Shown here: in pieces, positions 43,258-51,205 of the stretch
Numbering within the stretch: position 1 is the stretch's first letter
How the letters are laid out: the number at the start of each line of letters is the position of its first letter
Source: Nitrincola iocasae
GTDB taxonomy: Bacteria; Pseudomonadota; Gammaproteobacteria; Pseudomonadales; Balneatricaceae
Assembly: GCF_008727795.1 (NCBI RefSeq)
Contig: NZ_CP044222.1
Location: 4,030,001-4,094,000, forward strand
Direction of reading: 5' to 3'
Length of the DNA stretch: 64,000 bases
Program-made: the position numbers and the translations under genes
The notes under the pieces: generated by a model
Databases searched by the model: none
What the model saw: only the letters and a program-made list of their open reading frames with translations
What the model was told of the DNA's origin: nothing

Positions 43258-43285
43258 GAAGGCTCATAGGTGTTATGTGATTAAT

Positions 43286-43771
43286 TTAGAAAGTTAGCAA
43301 CATATCATTCCACTGCGCTTCGCCATGAGTTGAAGCTGACACCCCTTGATGAATAAACCCAAAGCCTTCGTAAAATTTTACTAAATGATCTTTGCATGTA
43401 AGCACCATCCCTTTATGTTTACAGTTTTTACTAAACTTAATAAAGTATTTAGTAAGTGCTGATGCATACCCCTTATTTTGGTATTGAGGATCAACAGCCA
43501 ATCCAAATACTGTTTGGTACCCACCTTGAGGACAGTGAAGTTTTGCATCAGAGTAAAGTGCATCAGGAAGTTCAGGTGCATTGAATATACAGCCGTTAAT
43601 ATGACCAACTACAATACCATTAAACTCCATTACAAAGAAACATTCTGGAAAAACAGCGAATCGTTTTTGAAAAGATTCTAACGACGCGGCTTCAGATTCA
43701 GAAAAACAAATTTCTTCTATTTTTGCCATACGATTAATGTCTTCTTTTACTGCTTGGCGGATTTTGTACAT
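43286..43771 (-). CDS. GNAT acetyltransferase
   Basis: 161 residues: IRQAVKEDINRMAKIEEICF at the start, VFGLAVDPQYQNKGYASALT as acetyl-CoA loop (Q-x-x-G-x-A), and FYEGFGFIHQGVSASTHG at the end. It fits the single-domain GNATs often acting on aralkylamines or small metabolites. Cassette gene whose attC was split by the IS1111 element. Confidence 0.87.
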   Translation of the reverse strand: MYKIRQAVKEDINRMAKIEEICFSESEAASLESFQKRFAVFPECFFVMEFNGIVVGHINGCIFNAPELPDALYSDAKLHCPQGGYQTVFGLAVDPQYQNKGYASALTKYFIKFSKNCKHKGMVLTCKDHLVKFYEGFGFIHQGVSASTHGEAQWNDMLLTF

Positions 43772-43829
43772 TAGAATTCCTTTTTATCCATTGAGATATT
43801 GCAACAAGCTTTGTAACGATGCCCGGCGC

Positions 43830-43907
43830 ACATAACGCAGAGCGCACCGGTGACCTTGACGCAGTGAAGCGGCGATAAGGGCATCCGAGTGACGCGTATG
43901 GTTATAC
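43830..43907 (-). repeat. attC site
   Basis: ACATAAC (43830-43836) and GTTATAC (43901-43907); dyad GCGCACCGGTGACC / GGCATCCGAGTGACGC. Confidence 0.75.
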
Positions 43908-44270
43908 ACCGGACTTTGCCTTTTGAATCAAAGCTGCCAAGTCTGGTGCTATCGGCATTTTCTTGAAAGGACTGACGTTGGCTCCACCTGTATTTCCTTG
44001 TGGCACCAACCCAAAGGCTGTTTTAGTCGCAGCACCAACTATCCGAAAGAGCTGGCCGAGTGCTTCTCGCACAGAATGGTTGCGAACGGCCCAGTGCAGC
44101 ATCAACACATGTACTTTTACATGCCAATAAGTTGATTCCTGGCCAATCACATGAGCACGCTCCAGATGGACAAATTCTAGCTGCGTATCTCCGGCAAACC
44201 TTGCCTGCGCGACGTTCGCGAGCTCCGACTCGACGTAGGGGGCTACTCGCTCTGAAAATCTACGTTGCAT
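43902..44270 (-). CDS. DUF3703 protein
   Basis: 122 residues with the conserved DUF3703 blocks FVHLERAHVIGQESTYWHVK, LGQLFRIVGAATKTAFGLVP and QGNTGGANVSPFKKMPIAPD. Family of unknown function, often near metal-resistance genes. Its stop lies in the attC R'' box; the upstream attC core is occupied by IS1182 copy 2. Confidence 0.88.
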   Translation of the reverse strand: MQRRFSERVAPYVESELANVAQARFAGDTQLEFVHLERAHVIGQESTYWHVKVHVLMLHWAVRNHSVREALGQLFRIVGAATKTAFGLVPQGNTGGANVSPFKKMPIAPDLAALIQKAKSGV

Positions 44271-44296
44271 ACTGACTTCCCGATAGGGGTATAACG

Positions 44297-46120
44297 AGCC
44301 TGTAGAAAAACCAATTTATAGTGCATCAATCTTTCCTCGGTGCTCGATTTGTTCATTTATAATGCCACTCCCTTCAATGTCTGTTTCGGCGCTCTCGGGA
44401 CTGGCATTTCTTTGTCTTACTGCCACATCAGTCAACAGTGGCCTGATTGATAAGGCTTTCAGCCGGGCTTACGCCTTCGTTGCTTCAACTACTTAACTGT
44501 CCGTATTTTGCCAGTTTTTCAACATTATGCACCAAGCAGTACAACTGCCACTGGCCCTGAACCTTGCTTTTGCCGCGCAAGCTAAAGCGGTTTAGCCTTT
44601 TGTTGGTCCCAATGTTGCCGAATACCGGTTCCACCACAGACATTCGGTGACTATAAATCTGCTTACCCTTCGGACTATCCACTCGGTGTTTCATCCAGTC
44701 GGTGTAGGTGGGTGCTCTTTGATCATTAAGCGCAAAGCTCACTTGCCTTCCGGCTCCTTTGCGATGGTCAGCTGATGTCGGATTTTTCATGCAACTCGCT
44801 TTTTTAGAACAATGACGGCACTGGAGCAACCGACCTTCAAAGTAGGCTGTAAGTTGGCCGTGTTCATTAGTTCTGATACCTCGATGACTTATTTGCTCAC
44901 CCGCTGGACATCTGCACGTCATCGTCACGGGATCAAACTGGAACTCACTGGCTGGAATAAGGTGTTTAGCTTTAGGGTTACCGGGTGTCTGGTGGCGCTT
45001 GCCGTATTTGTCTTTCTGGTGTGCGAATTTGGGATCACGGCTTCTAAACTGATTGTCAGGAATGTAACCGTTGATCTGGTTCTGGTGAAGATATTCCATA
45101 TTGGCTTCATTCGCAAAACCCGTATCGGCCGTCGCTATGATGCCACTTGCATATACGTTGTCATTAATGCCCAGTCGTTGATAACGAGCCTTGATACTTT
45201 CCAATACTGGTTGCAGGGTGTGGTGCTCTTGTCCTTCACCGAAGGCTTGAGCATCAATGACAATCTGATGCTTTTTATCGACGGCGGCCACACCGTTGTA
45301 ACCTTGAATGGTGCCTTTACTGGTGGTCATTTTTGCTGATTCAGGATCAGTGATATTACTCTTCACTTCCTTGCTGCGTTTGCCCTTGCCCATCCTTGGC
45401 TGGCTGCGCTTTAAAAAATCACCGATCTTGTTGGCCGCCGCATCCAGTGTCTGGATGGTCTTGGCCTTGCGAATATCATGCTCCAGCGCTTCTTCGCTTT
45501 CATGGGTATCCTTTTCCTGATGCTCACTGAGGTGATGCTGGATCAGGCGTTTGAGCTTCTGGCGCTTTTGTTCCAACTCCTTAAACGTACCAGACCATTC
45601 CTTCGACGCATTGGAGCGCATCTTACAGCCATCGATGGCAAAGAGTTCATGACCCAGCAACCCTTGTTGATCACAGATCAGCAGCACCTGTTCAAATAAG
45701 GCTTCAATCGCCTGGCCTCGGCTACTGATAAAGTGAGCAATCGTGGTGAAGTGCGGCACGGTATCGCAGGATAACGCTTTGAAGATGATATTGGTTTCGC
45801 AGCACCACTGGATTTCACGGCTGGAGGTAATGCCCTTTGAGTAAGCAAATAAAATAATCTTGAGCAGTATAGCCGGATCATAGGCTGGGCGGCCTTCAGC
45901 ATCATTTTTATAGGGCTGATGAAAAGCAGACAGGTCGAGTTTTTCAGAGATCAGGTAGTGTAGCGCAAATTCAAAAGTACCCGGTTGAATCTGTTCCAAG
46001 TAGTTGATGACCACCATCGACATCTGGTTGTAGTCGTAATGTTTGAATCGAGCCATCCCAGAGCCTCCGTCTCCTGAAAATCTCATCAGACCATAGATGA
46101 AGAGGTTTTTCTACAGCCTG
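44297..46120 (-). mobile_element. IS1182-family element, copy 2
   Basis: 1824 bp, same ends as copy 1; direct repeats AACG at 44293-44296 and 46121-46124, again in an attC R' core. Confidence 0.9.
44485..46056 (-). CDS. IS1182-family DDE transposase (copy 2)
   Basis: 523 residues from the ATG at 46056; identical to copy 1 except His for Arg in EALEHDIRK. Complete. Confidence 0.95.
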   Translation of the reverse strand: MARFKHYDYNQMSMVVINYLEQIQPGTFEFALHYLISEKLDLSAFHQPYKNDAEGRPAYDPAILLKIILFAYSKGITSSREIQWCCETNIIFKALSCDTVPHFTTIAHFISSRGQAIEALFEQVLLICDQQGLLGHELFAIDGCKMRSNASKEWSGTFKELEQKRQKLKRLIQHHLSEHQEKDTHESEEALEHDIRKAKTIQTLDAAANKIGDFLKRSQPRMGKGKRSKEVKSNITDPESAKMTTSKGTIQGYNGVAAVDKKHQIVIDAQAFGEGQEHHTLQPVLESIKARYQRLGINDNVYASGIIATADTGFANEANMEYLHQNQINGYIPDNQFRSRDPKFAHQKDKYGKRHQTPGNPKAKHLIPASEFQFDPVTMTCRCPAGEQISHRGIRTNEHGQLTAYFEGRLLQCRHCSKKASCMKNPTSADHRKGAGRQVSFALNDQRAPTYTDWMKHRVDSPKGKQIYSHRMSVVEPVFGNIGTNKRLNRFSLRGKSKVQGQWQLYCLVHNVEKLAKYGQLSS

Positions 46121-46199
46121 AACGCCTAATTTAGGGGCCGTAGCTGCGTAGCAGTACAGGTCCCAGCCTGATTGAGGCGACTACAATTAATTGTTATGT
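46121..46199 (-). repeat. attC site interrupted at R' by IS1182 copy 2
   Basis: AACGCCTAATTTAGGGGCCG ... GTTATGT (46193-46199); near twin of the attC at 46622. Confidence 0.85.
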
Positions 46200-46200
46200 G

Positions 46201-46602
46201 TTAAAGCTTAAAGTGGAACTTGAACTGGCCACAATAAGTTAACGATGAATTGGAAACTGGTGTTTCTTTTAAAGGGAAGCCACCTAAAGCCTGCTCATAA
46301 ACCAGCACAAGTACGTTCGCCCCACCAATATTCTCTTTGATATGAGCTATATCGGAGGCCGCAACTCCTATACTAGAGAGGTATTGAAAATCTAAATCAA
46401 CTGTTTCGATGAAGTCTTCATCTAAATATGAGTCGATATTCTTTAGTAGTTTATGGGATGGATTCCGATCTTCCCAAGCTGCATACTCTTCATCAGAAAC
46501 TGATTCATCTGGTTCTGGCTCCCATTGAGACTGAGAGTAGAGGCAAGCTGCTCCAATATTTTCAAACTCCCCCGAAAATACGTAAACAAACTTTTCTTGC
46601 AT
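46201..46602 (-). CDS. Hypothetical acidic cassette protein (immunity-protein-like)
   Basis: 133 residues, very acidic: WEPEPDESVSDEEYAAWEDR then YLDEDFIETVDLDFQYLSS. Length and the central "DEDFIE" recall Imm22/DUF4284-type immunity proteins, but this is a weak resemblance. Cassette with attC on both sides. Confidence 0.6.
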   Translation of the reverse strand: MQEKFVYVFSGEFENIGAACLYSQSQWEPEPDESVSDEEYAAWEDRNPSHKLLKNIDSYLDEDFIETVDLDFQYLSSIGVAASDIAHIKENIGGANVLVLVYEQALGGFPLKETPVSNSSLTYCGQFKFHFKL

Positions 46603-46621
46603 AGCTTGACGCCTCCCTTAC

Positions 46622-46705
46622 ACATAACGCCTAATTTAGGGGCCGTAACTGCGTAGCAGTGGAGGTCCCAGCCCGCTTGCGGGCGACTAAAATTATTTGT
46701 TATGA
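46622..46705 (-). repeat. attC site
   Basis: ACATAAC (46622-46628) and GTTATGA (46699-46705); shares CCTAATTTAGGGGCCGTA and GCGTAGCAGT with the attC 500 bp to the left. Confidence 0.88.
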
Positions 46706-47044
46706 CTCTTTAGTTTTATTAAGTTTTGTCCATGAAGAATAGCCAAGATATTTTCGTAATTTATATTCATGGGATATTTCAAAAACCAGTTCAACATACC
46801 GACAAGTAGATATTCCAAGCTTATGATATGCAGATTTGGCGGACTTTTTAGACTCAAATACTGCTACATTTTTAGCTTTAAGCTCACTTAACATATGAGC
46901 ATTTAGGAGAATTGCACCATCATGATCATATTTCGTATTTTCAATTCTAACCAATTCCCAAGTAACGTTCCCATCGCTAGACGTAGAGTCAAATGCATAT
47001 AACTTTTGCTTTTCCGTTCCAGTATCAGCTATCACATATGCCAT
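46700..47044 (-). CDS. Hypothetical cassette protein
   Basis: 114 residues, soluble, Lys-rich: LYAFDSTSSDGNVTWELVRI, LSELKAKNVAVFESKKSAKS, then VELVFEISHEYKLRKYLGYS. No family recognised. The stop codon falls in the attC R'' box. Confidence 0.6.
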   Translation of the reverse strand: MAYVIADTGTEKQKLYAFDSTSSDGNVTWELVRIENTKYDHDGAILLNAHMLSELKAKNVAVFESKKSAKSAYHKLGISTCRYVELVFEISHEYKLRKYLGYSSWTKLNKTKES

Positions 47045-47077
47045 AACTTTCTTCTCAATAAATCAAGGCCCTGCACG

Positions 47078-47161
47078 TCATAACGCCGCCAGCAAGCGCG
47101 GCTTTGTAGTGAAGGCGAAGCCGCAACGAAAAAGCCGTCGCTTTGACTGGCCTTGTTAAAT
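47078..47161 (-). repeat. attC site
   Basis: TCATAAC (47078-47084) and GTTAAAT (47155-47161); centre GCGGCTTTGTAGTGAAGGC. Confidence 0.88.
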
Positions 47162-47163
47162 TT

Positions 47164-47595
47164 TTATAGTGCCATATGCAGCAGCGGATAAGGCTTACCC
47201 TGACCATCTATTGGTGAGCGACCCGTTACCGTAAAACCAATACGTTGGTAAAAACCTAGCGCCTGCTCATTCTGTTCATTCACGTCAACCTTAGTTGCTC
47301 CCTGATCTTTGATTGCATGGGCCGCTAACAAAGCACCTATCCCTTTTCCACGCACATCAGGTGAGATAAACAGCATTTCAATATTGCCATCATGTACGCC
47401 ACAAAACCCTAGTATTTCACCATTGCTATTTTTAGCACACGTTAAATCAACTGCGTCGAAATACTGCTCAAGAATTAATGGTTTTAACTCCTGTAAATCA
47501 TCTTCCGCCAAAAAATCATGCGTGGCTCTGACCGATGCTTCCCAGATCGCTAATAGCTGAAGGTGATCTGCTTTTTCTACAATCTCAATGTTCAT
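47164..47595 (-). CDS. GNAT acetyltransferase (YjaB-like)
   Basis: 143 residues (ATG at 47595 or 47598). LLAIWEASVRATHDFLAEDD is the signature of the YjaB-type N-acetyltransferases; acetyl-CoA loop MLFISPDVRGKGIGALLAAH; end NEQALGFYQRIGFTVTGRSP. Complete. Substrate unknown. Confidence 0.88.
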   Translation of the reverse strand: MNIEIVEKADHLQLLAIWEASVRATHDFLAEDDLQELKPLILEQYFDAVDLTCAKNSNGEILGFCGVHDGNIEMLFISPDVRGKGIGALLAAHAIKDQGATKVDVNEQNEQALGFYQRIGFTVTGRSPIDGQGKPYPLLHMAL

Positions 47596-47613
47596 CACTT
47601 AACTCAATTAAAA

Positions 47614-47673
47614 ATTTAACGCCGGCGGCAGGGGCGCGACGTAAGGAGCGTCCCTTGACTGCATTTGTTAGCC
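47614..47673 (-). repeat. attC site
   Basis: ATTTAAC (47614-47620) and GTTAGCC (47667-47673); dyad GGCAGGGGCGCGACG / GGAGCGTCCCTTGACTGC. Confidence 0.85.
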
Positions 47674-48279
47674 CATAGGGGCTTGAGGAGGAATCTTGTT
47701 TCCGTTAGCAATCGTGTCGTCCTCGGCAGCTTCATCCCCTTCGATTTCGATCGGTGGAGTTTGTGGGCGCTCTGTCTGCAGAGCCCTAGCTTCGTCTCGA
47801 TAGAACATCCTACTGCCACAAACGATGCGTTCTGAAAGAGGCGTATACCAAGACCCTTGGCCCTCTAGCTTAGTTCCATCACCCTGAACTTGAAGAAGGA
47901 ATGTAACGACTCCAAGCCTCTTTGGGTCTGTGTGTTTGAGTTGTAAGGAAACAAAACGCTCCGAAAGCTGCCCGGTAACCTCAAAGGTTCGAATATCATC
48001 AATGTGGAGGTCAGTCCGGTCTCGATCAAAGCTATCCGCTCGCAATTGGACTGTGGCTTTTCCAGATAGCCTTTCGCACGACTGTCTGAGTTCCAATACA
48101 ATTTTCTGGGTACGCCCAACAGCGTACCAATTCCCACTTATATCCAGCCCTCGAAAAATGGTCTGCCTATACCATGGTAAAAAACTATTCATAAAAAGAC
48201 TTTTAAGGATCAGCAGCACAGAGGCTGTGAGAAGGCCTGTAATGACTCCAATTACTATAGTCCCTGCTGGATCCTGCAT
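47668..48279 (-). CDS. Membrane-anchored hypothetical protein
   Basis: 203 residues: one N-terminal transmembrane helix (IVIGVITGLLTASVLLILKS), then a ~130-residue beta-rich cytosolic domain (GNWYAVGRTQKIVLELRQSC, TFEVTGQLSERFVSLQLKH, GQGSWYTPLSERIVCGSRMF) and an acidic/proline tail. The fold resembles small SMODS-type or lipocalin-like sensor domains, but I cannot name it. Confidence 0.6.
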   Translation of the reverse strand: MQDPAGTIVIGVITGLLTASVLLILKSLFMNSFLPWYRQTIFRGLDISGNWYAVGRTQKIVLELRQSCERLSGKATVQLRADSFDRDRTDLHIDDIRTFEVTGQLSERFVSLQLKHTDPKRLGVVTFLLQVQGDGTKLEGQGSWYTPLSERIVCGSRMFYRDEARALQTERPQTPPIEIEGDEAAEDDTIANGNKIPPQAPMG

Positions 48280-48297
48280 TTTCTTACCTTTAGATAT

Positions 48298-48381
48298 GGC
48301 TAACGTTTGAGCTAAGCGGCGCGGCTTTGCCGCGTCCGGTGGAGCGCGAAGCGCGGAACGAACTTGAGCGATTTGTTAGGT
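48298..48381 (-). repeat. attC site
   Basis: GGCTAAC (48298-48304) and GTTAGGT (48375-48381); dyad GCGGCGCGGCTTTGCCGCG / GCGCGAAGCGCGGAACG. Confidence 0.88.
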
Positions 48382-48798
48382 TTCACTTTGTTTAGCCCAG
48401 AACTGAAGCATTTCCGGTAGTACTGTACCAGTGAGCATTTCGTAGTTCGCTATGGCCCGTTCTAGAATTTCCACTCCATCTTGCTCAAGGTCGAACTCAA
48501 TGAGTTCATCTCCAGAATAGTGCTTTAATTCGTTCTTGGTTAGGTTGATGAGATATGCGATGTCCTTTTCTAAGCCGGGCTCGTCTCCGCCAGCTTGCTT
48601 TGCGATTTCTAAGACAGCAGCTTTCATACTATCAAATGACGGCGGCCGTCCAAGTTTACGGAGCCTTTTTCCCAGAATCTCTTCTGCCGCCCCAGCCAAG
48701 GTAATGGCAGGAATCCAGTTTTTAGCGGCCGCCAATTGAAGTGCAGCCAATAGTTGCCGTTCGGCAATAGACTCAGCATCAAGGTGAACAGTTGGCAT
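48376..48798 (-). CDS. Helical hypothetical cassette protein
   Basis: 140 residues, predicted all-alpha: RQLLAALQLAAAKNWIPAIT, LAGAAEEILGKRLRKLGRPP, LINLTKNELKHYSGDELIEF. The pattern recalls HEPN-like helical proteins (LKH-Y), but the RxxxxH motif is not evident. It is the cassette closest to attI, separated from it by the IS91-like element. Confidence 0.55.
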   Translation of the reverse strand: MPTVHLDAESIAERQLLAALQLAAAKNWIPAITLAGAAEEILGKRLRKLGRPPSFDSMKAAVLEIAKQAGGDEPGLEKDIAYLINLTKNELKHYSGDELIEFDLEQDGVEILERAIANYEMLTGTVLPEMLQFWAKQSET

Positions 48799-48811
48799 AA
48801 TGAAACCTAAC

Positions 48812-50113
48812 GCTTAGATCACCATCGCTGCATGAACCAAAAAAAATGATCACGGTGGTAATGCTGCGAGATCACTAAGTAGTACGTTTGCAGTGTATGG
48901 TGCATCGTTTTGTTGGAGATAACCGCTGGCACAATCTCTGACGCCTGCCGTTATATAGGAAATTCCTTTTTTGGACTGGCGCCACCGTTGCCCAATCAGC
49001 AAACCCGGCTCACCACAACATTTACAGCAAACTAACCGATGTTCCTTATCAACACAAGTTTTCAGGTTTTGTCCTTCCAGGTTACCGAATTGGGCTAATA
49101 TCGCCTCATAGTCCTTCGAAGCTGAAGCATACAAGCCTGCATGACGGATGGTATGAACACCTTCAGCAGGTACATGCTCTAAGAGTCGTTTTATCAGTTG
49201 TTGATGCGCTAGCCATTGCATAGCCGTGCGCTGTTTTCGATGATCGAAGTAACTCATTTCAACGTGATGACCCGACCAGCGTTTGAGCTGCTTGGGGTTC
49301 AAAGGGCCGCCTCGGCAATAGCGAGCCAAATACAACATCACACCTTTTCCATGCGCGTAGCGTTCTTCAATCCGAACACTCCACGACTTTTTGTACAGGC
49401 TACGGCGCAGACTTAAAAAGGCGTGTTTACCTGAATCCGGTGGCAACACTAATTCACCCTGATCCAGGGCCATCTTAAGAAAGGCTTGGACCTTGCCCCG
49501 ATACACCTGCATAAGCACTTTGGTGGGTAGCAAATAGTCGCCGAGGGCCTTCCATTCCCGAGAAGCGGTGACGGATGCCACCGGCTGTGACTAAACAGTG
49601 AATGTGTGGATGCAGGTTCAAGCGACGTCCCCAGGTATGAAGCGTCATTAGCAGGCCTGGTTTAATACCTCCGTGCTTCCGAGCCGACAAAAGATCAAGC
49701 AAAGACTCTTGGCTTGCACGAAACAATACCCGTGCAAACAGTGCTTCGTTATAACGCCATAAGGGCAGATACTCATGTGGCAGGGTAAAAATACAATGAA
49801 AATGAGGTACGGCCAACAAGCGTGTTTTTTGCTTCTCGATCCACTCTACCCGCCGGTGTTCAGCACACAAGTAACAACTTCGATGACGGCACGAGTGATA
49901 ATGCTCCCAGCTGCCATGCCCTTGGGCACACCGGTAGGTACTTACACCCATTTCAGGGGTGCGACAGCAGGTGATCGCATCGATGGCTTTTCGGTTTTTC
50001 AGCGGCTGAGGCTGCTGAGCCAGCTCCGAGCTGTAAGCCCGAAACACATTTTGCAAGAGTCTATTCGGCATGTCCATATGCCTTTAAGTCTTTGAATTTA
50101 TTGATCTACCTCG
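48812..50113 (-). mobile_element. IS91-like element between the first cassette and attI
   Basis: The DNA between the R' core ACCTAAC (48805-48811) and the attI junction consists of an IS91-type transposase gene and short flanks. IS91 elements have no inverted repeats, so the ends given are the limits of unexplained sequence, not proven termini. Its insertion separates the promoter region of the integron from the cassettes. Confidence 0.55.
48850..50077 (-). pseudogene. IS91-family transposase, frameshifted
   Basis: The N-terminal frame (50077-49475) carries the zinc-binding domain CCRTPEMGVSTYRCAQGHGS, HYHSCRHRSCYLCAEHRRVE and the HUH motif NLHPHIHCLVTAGG. Right after VTAGG the homology passes to a second frame (from about 49580 to 48850): SREWKALGDYLLPTKVLMQV, then GPLNPKQLKRWSGHHVEMSY and the C-terminal Cys cluster CCKCCGEPG. 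A 1-base indel near 49575 splits the gene, so the element is probably immobile on its own. Confidence 0.85.
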
Positions 50114-50200
50114 TAGCGGTTATGTCCAACATTTATATCGTAGCCTTAAAGGCCACTTTGCCAAGACTTCTATCTCAGCACATTGATTTAACTCAAACTA
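50114..50200 (-). other. attI-like recombination region
   Basis: GTCCAAC at 50124-50130 (GTTGGAC on the minus strand, a GTTRRRY core) lies on the intI side of the array, where attI must be. No other core box occurs up to the intI promoter. The additional IntI-binding boxes of attI cannot be defined by eye. Confidence 0.45.
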
Positions 50201-50392
50201 ATCCAAAACCTAGGACTGGTCAATCTCCTACGACATGTGCGGTCTTCATGTCTGGCGAGAAAAACGATCATTGAGGCCACTATCACGATTTTCCAACTTA
50301 GTAACAAGTGTATGATTTTAAATATATTAGTATGGCTGTAATACTTTGTTTCCAGATTTTAGCCTCTACGATCATTTTTCCAGTTCTCTGTC
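50201..50392. other. Integron leader region
   Basis: 192 bp, AT-rich, without a gene. On the minus strand TTGACC (50218-50223) with 17 bp to TAGTTT (50195-50200) is a weak candidate for a cassette promoter (Pc). Confidence 0.3.
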
Positions 50393-50428
50393 TTGACTAT
50401 ATATTTTATACTGTATATAAAAACAGTA
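50393..50428 (+). promoter_or_regulatory. intI promoter with LexA (SOS) box
   Basis: TTGACT (50393-50398), 17 bp, TATAAA (50416-50421) form a good sigma-70 promoter facing intI. TACTGTATATAAAAACAGTA (50409-50428) overlaps the -10 and contains the full CTGT-N8-ACAG LexA consensus. LexA would block transcription until DNA damage, as known for integron integrases. Confidence 0.88.
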
Positions 50429-50459
50429 TTGAAGCTTGGTTCATGACAAGGATCTGTTG

Positions 50460-51033
50460 ATGGATGATATACCGCCTCCCTTACCTGCAAACCCCGTCCG
50501 CTTTATGGATCAGTTCCGCGCGTGTGTTCGCACTCGGCACTTGGCCTACCGCACAGAGAAAACCTATTGTGGTTGGGTAAAGGATTTCATTTATTTTCAT
50601 CAGAAACGTCATCCACAAGAGATGGGAGCTATCGAGGTGGATGCCTGGTTAAGCTATCTTGCTAACCAACGTAACGTTGCTATCAACACGCAAAAAACTG
50701 CGTTGAATGCGATTGTGTTTCTTTATAAGCACTTTCTGCACAAAGATCTTGGCCAGTTGGCATTTACCCGAACTAATAAAGGCAGGCGCTTACCGACTGT
50801 TTTTTCACATGATGAAGCCATGCGTGTATTAGGCTTTATGGAGGGTGATCATAAACTGGTCGCCAGTTTGATGTATGGCTCTGGGCTTCGAGTAATGGAG
50901 TCGGTTCGCTTGCGTGTACAGGATGTTGATTTTTCTCAGCAGTGCTTGATCATTCGTGATTAGTACAACGATGATTTACACCCATGTCATCGGCATATAT
51001 GAACGCAACGTTTCAAGCCCTTTGGATAGATGA
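50460..51033 (+). pseudogene. intI: Integron integrase gene with an internal deletion
   Basis: The ATG at 50460 follows AAGGA; a TTG at 50436 is also in frame. The N-terminal core-binding domain (RFMDQFRACVRTRHLAYRTE, FLYKHFLHKDLGQLAFTR) and the first catalytic patch with Arg (GLRVMESVRLRVQDVDF) are intact up to a stop at 50961. One frame over, at 50968-51033, TMIYTHVIGIYERNVSSPLD is the IntI C-terminus with the nucleophile tyrosine. Roughly 110-130 residues between them are lost, including the integron-specific insert and the Lys, His and HxxR catalytic boxes. The protein cannot recombine. Confidence 0.92.
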
Positions 51034-51151
51034 TTAACTAACCGCCAGACACGCTACCGCCCGGCCCGTGCTCCATCACAGCTGTAACTGACTCAAATTG
51101 TGTTTGGGATTATAGCAGGCAAATTTGAGGATTGGGTATCTCTGCGGTTGA
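51034..51151. other. Spacer between intI remnant and dmmD
   Basis: 118 bp with no gene seen; right boundary of the integron with the methylated-amine operon. Confidence 0.4.
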
Positions 51152-51204
51152 CCTGGGCCTCCCTTACTCAATTTCTGAATGTCGGGAGGCTTGGCCTGTC
51201 CAGG
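51152..51204 (-). terminator. Possible terminator of the tmm-dmmD operon
   Basis: CCTGGGCCTCCC (51152-51163) pairs imperfectly with GGGAGGC...CCAGG (51184-51204) immediately after the dmmD stop. A T-run is short, so this is tentative. Confidence 0.4.
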
Positions 51205-51205
51205 T

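Larger units (their letters stand above)
41611..43268 (+). mobile_element. IS1111/IS110-type element inserted in attC
   Basis: About 1.66 kb. Sub-terminal inverted repeats TGAGCCTTC (41619-41627) and GAAGGCTCA (43258-43266), which IS1111 members have and typical IS110 members lack. It lies exactly inside an attC, 3 bp from the R'' GTT, like the IS1111-attC group. A ~530-bp non-coding right end follows the transposase gene. Confidence 0.85.

Noticed and set aside
4137..50130. CRISPR array as the source of the repeated boxes
   Set aside because: The repeats are dyads of varying length between genes, with GTTRRRY/RYYYAAC ends, not short uniform direct repeats with spacers; no cas genes present.
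50195..50223. Cassette promoter Pc on the minus strand (TTGACC, 17 bp, TAGTTT)
   Set aside because: The -10 matches poorly and there is no independent support; kept only as a weak remark in the leader-region entry.
50092..50274. 60-codon plus-strand ORF across the attI region
   Set aside because: No family, no ribosome binding site, and it covers the recombination junction; treated as chance.
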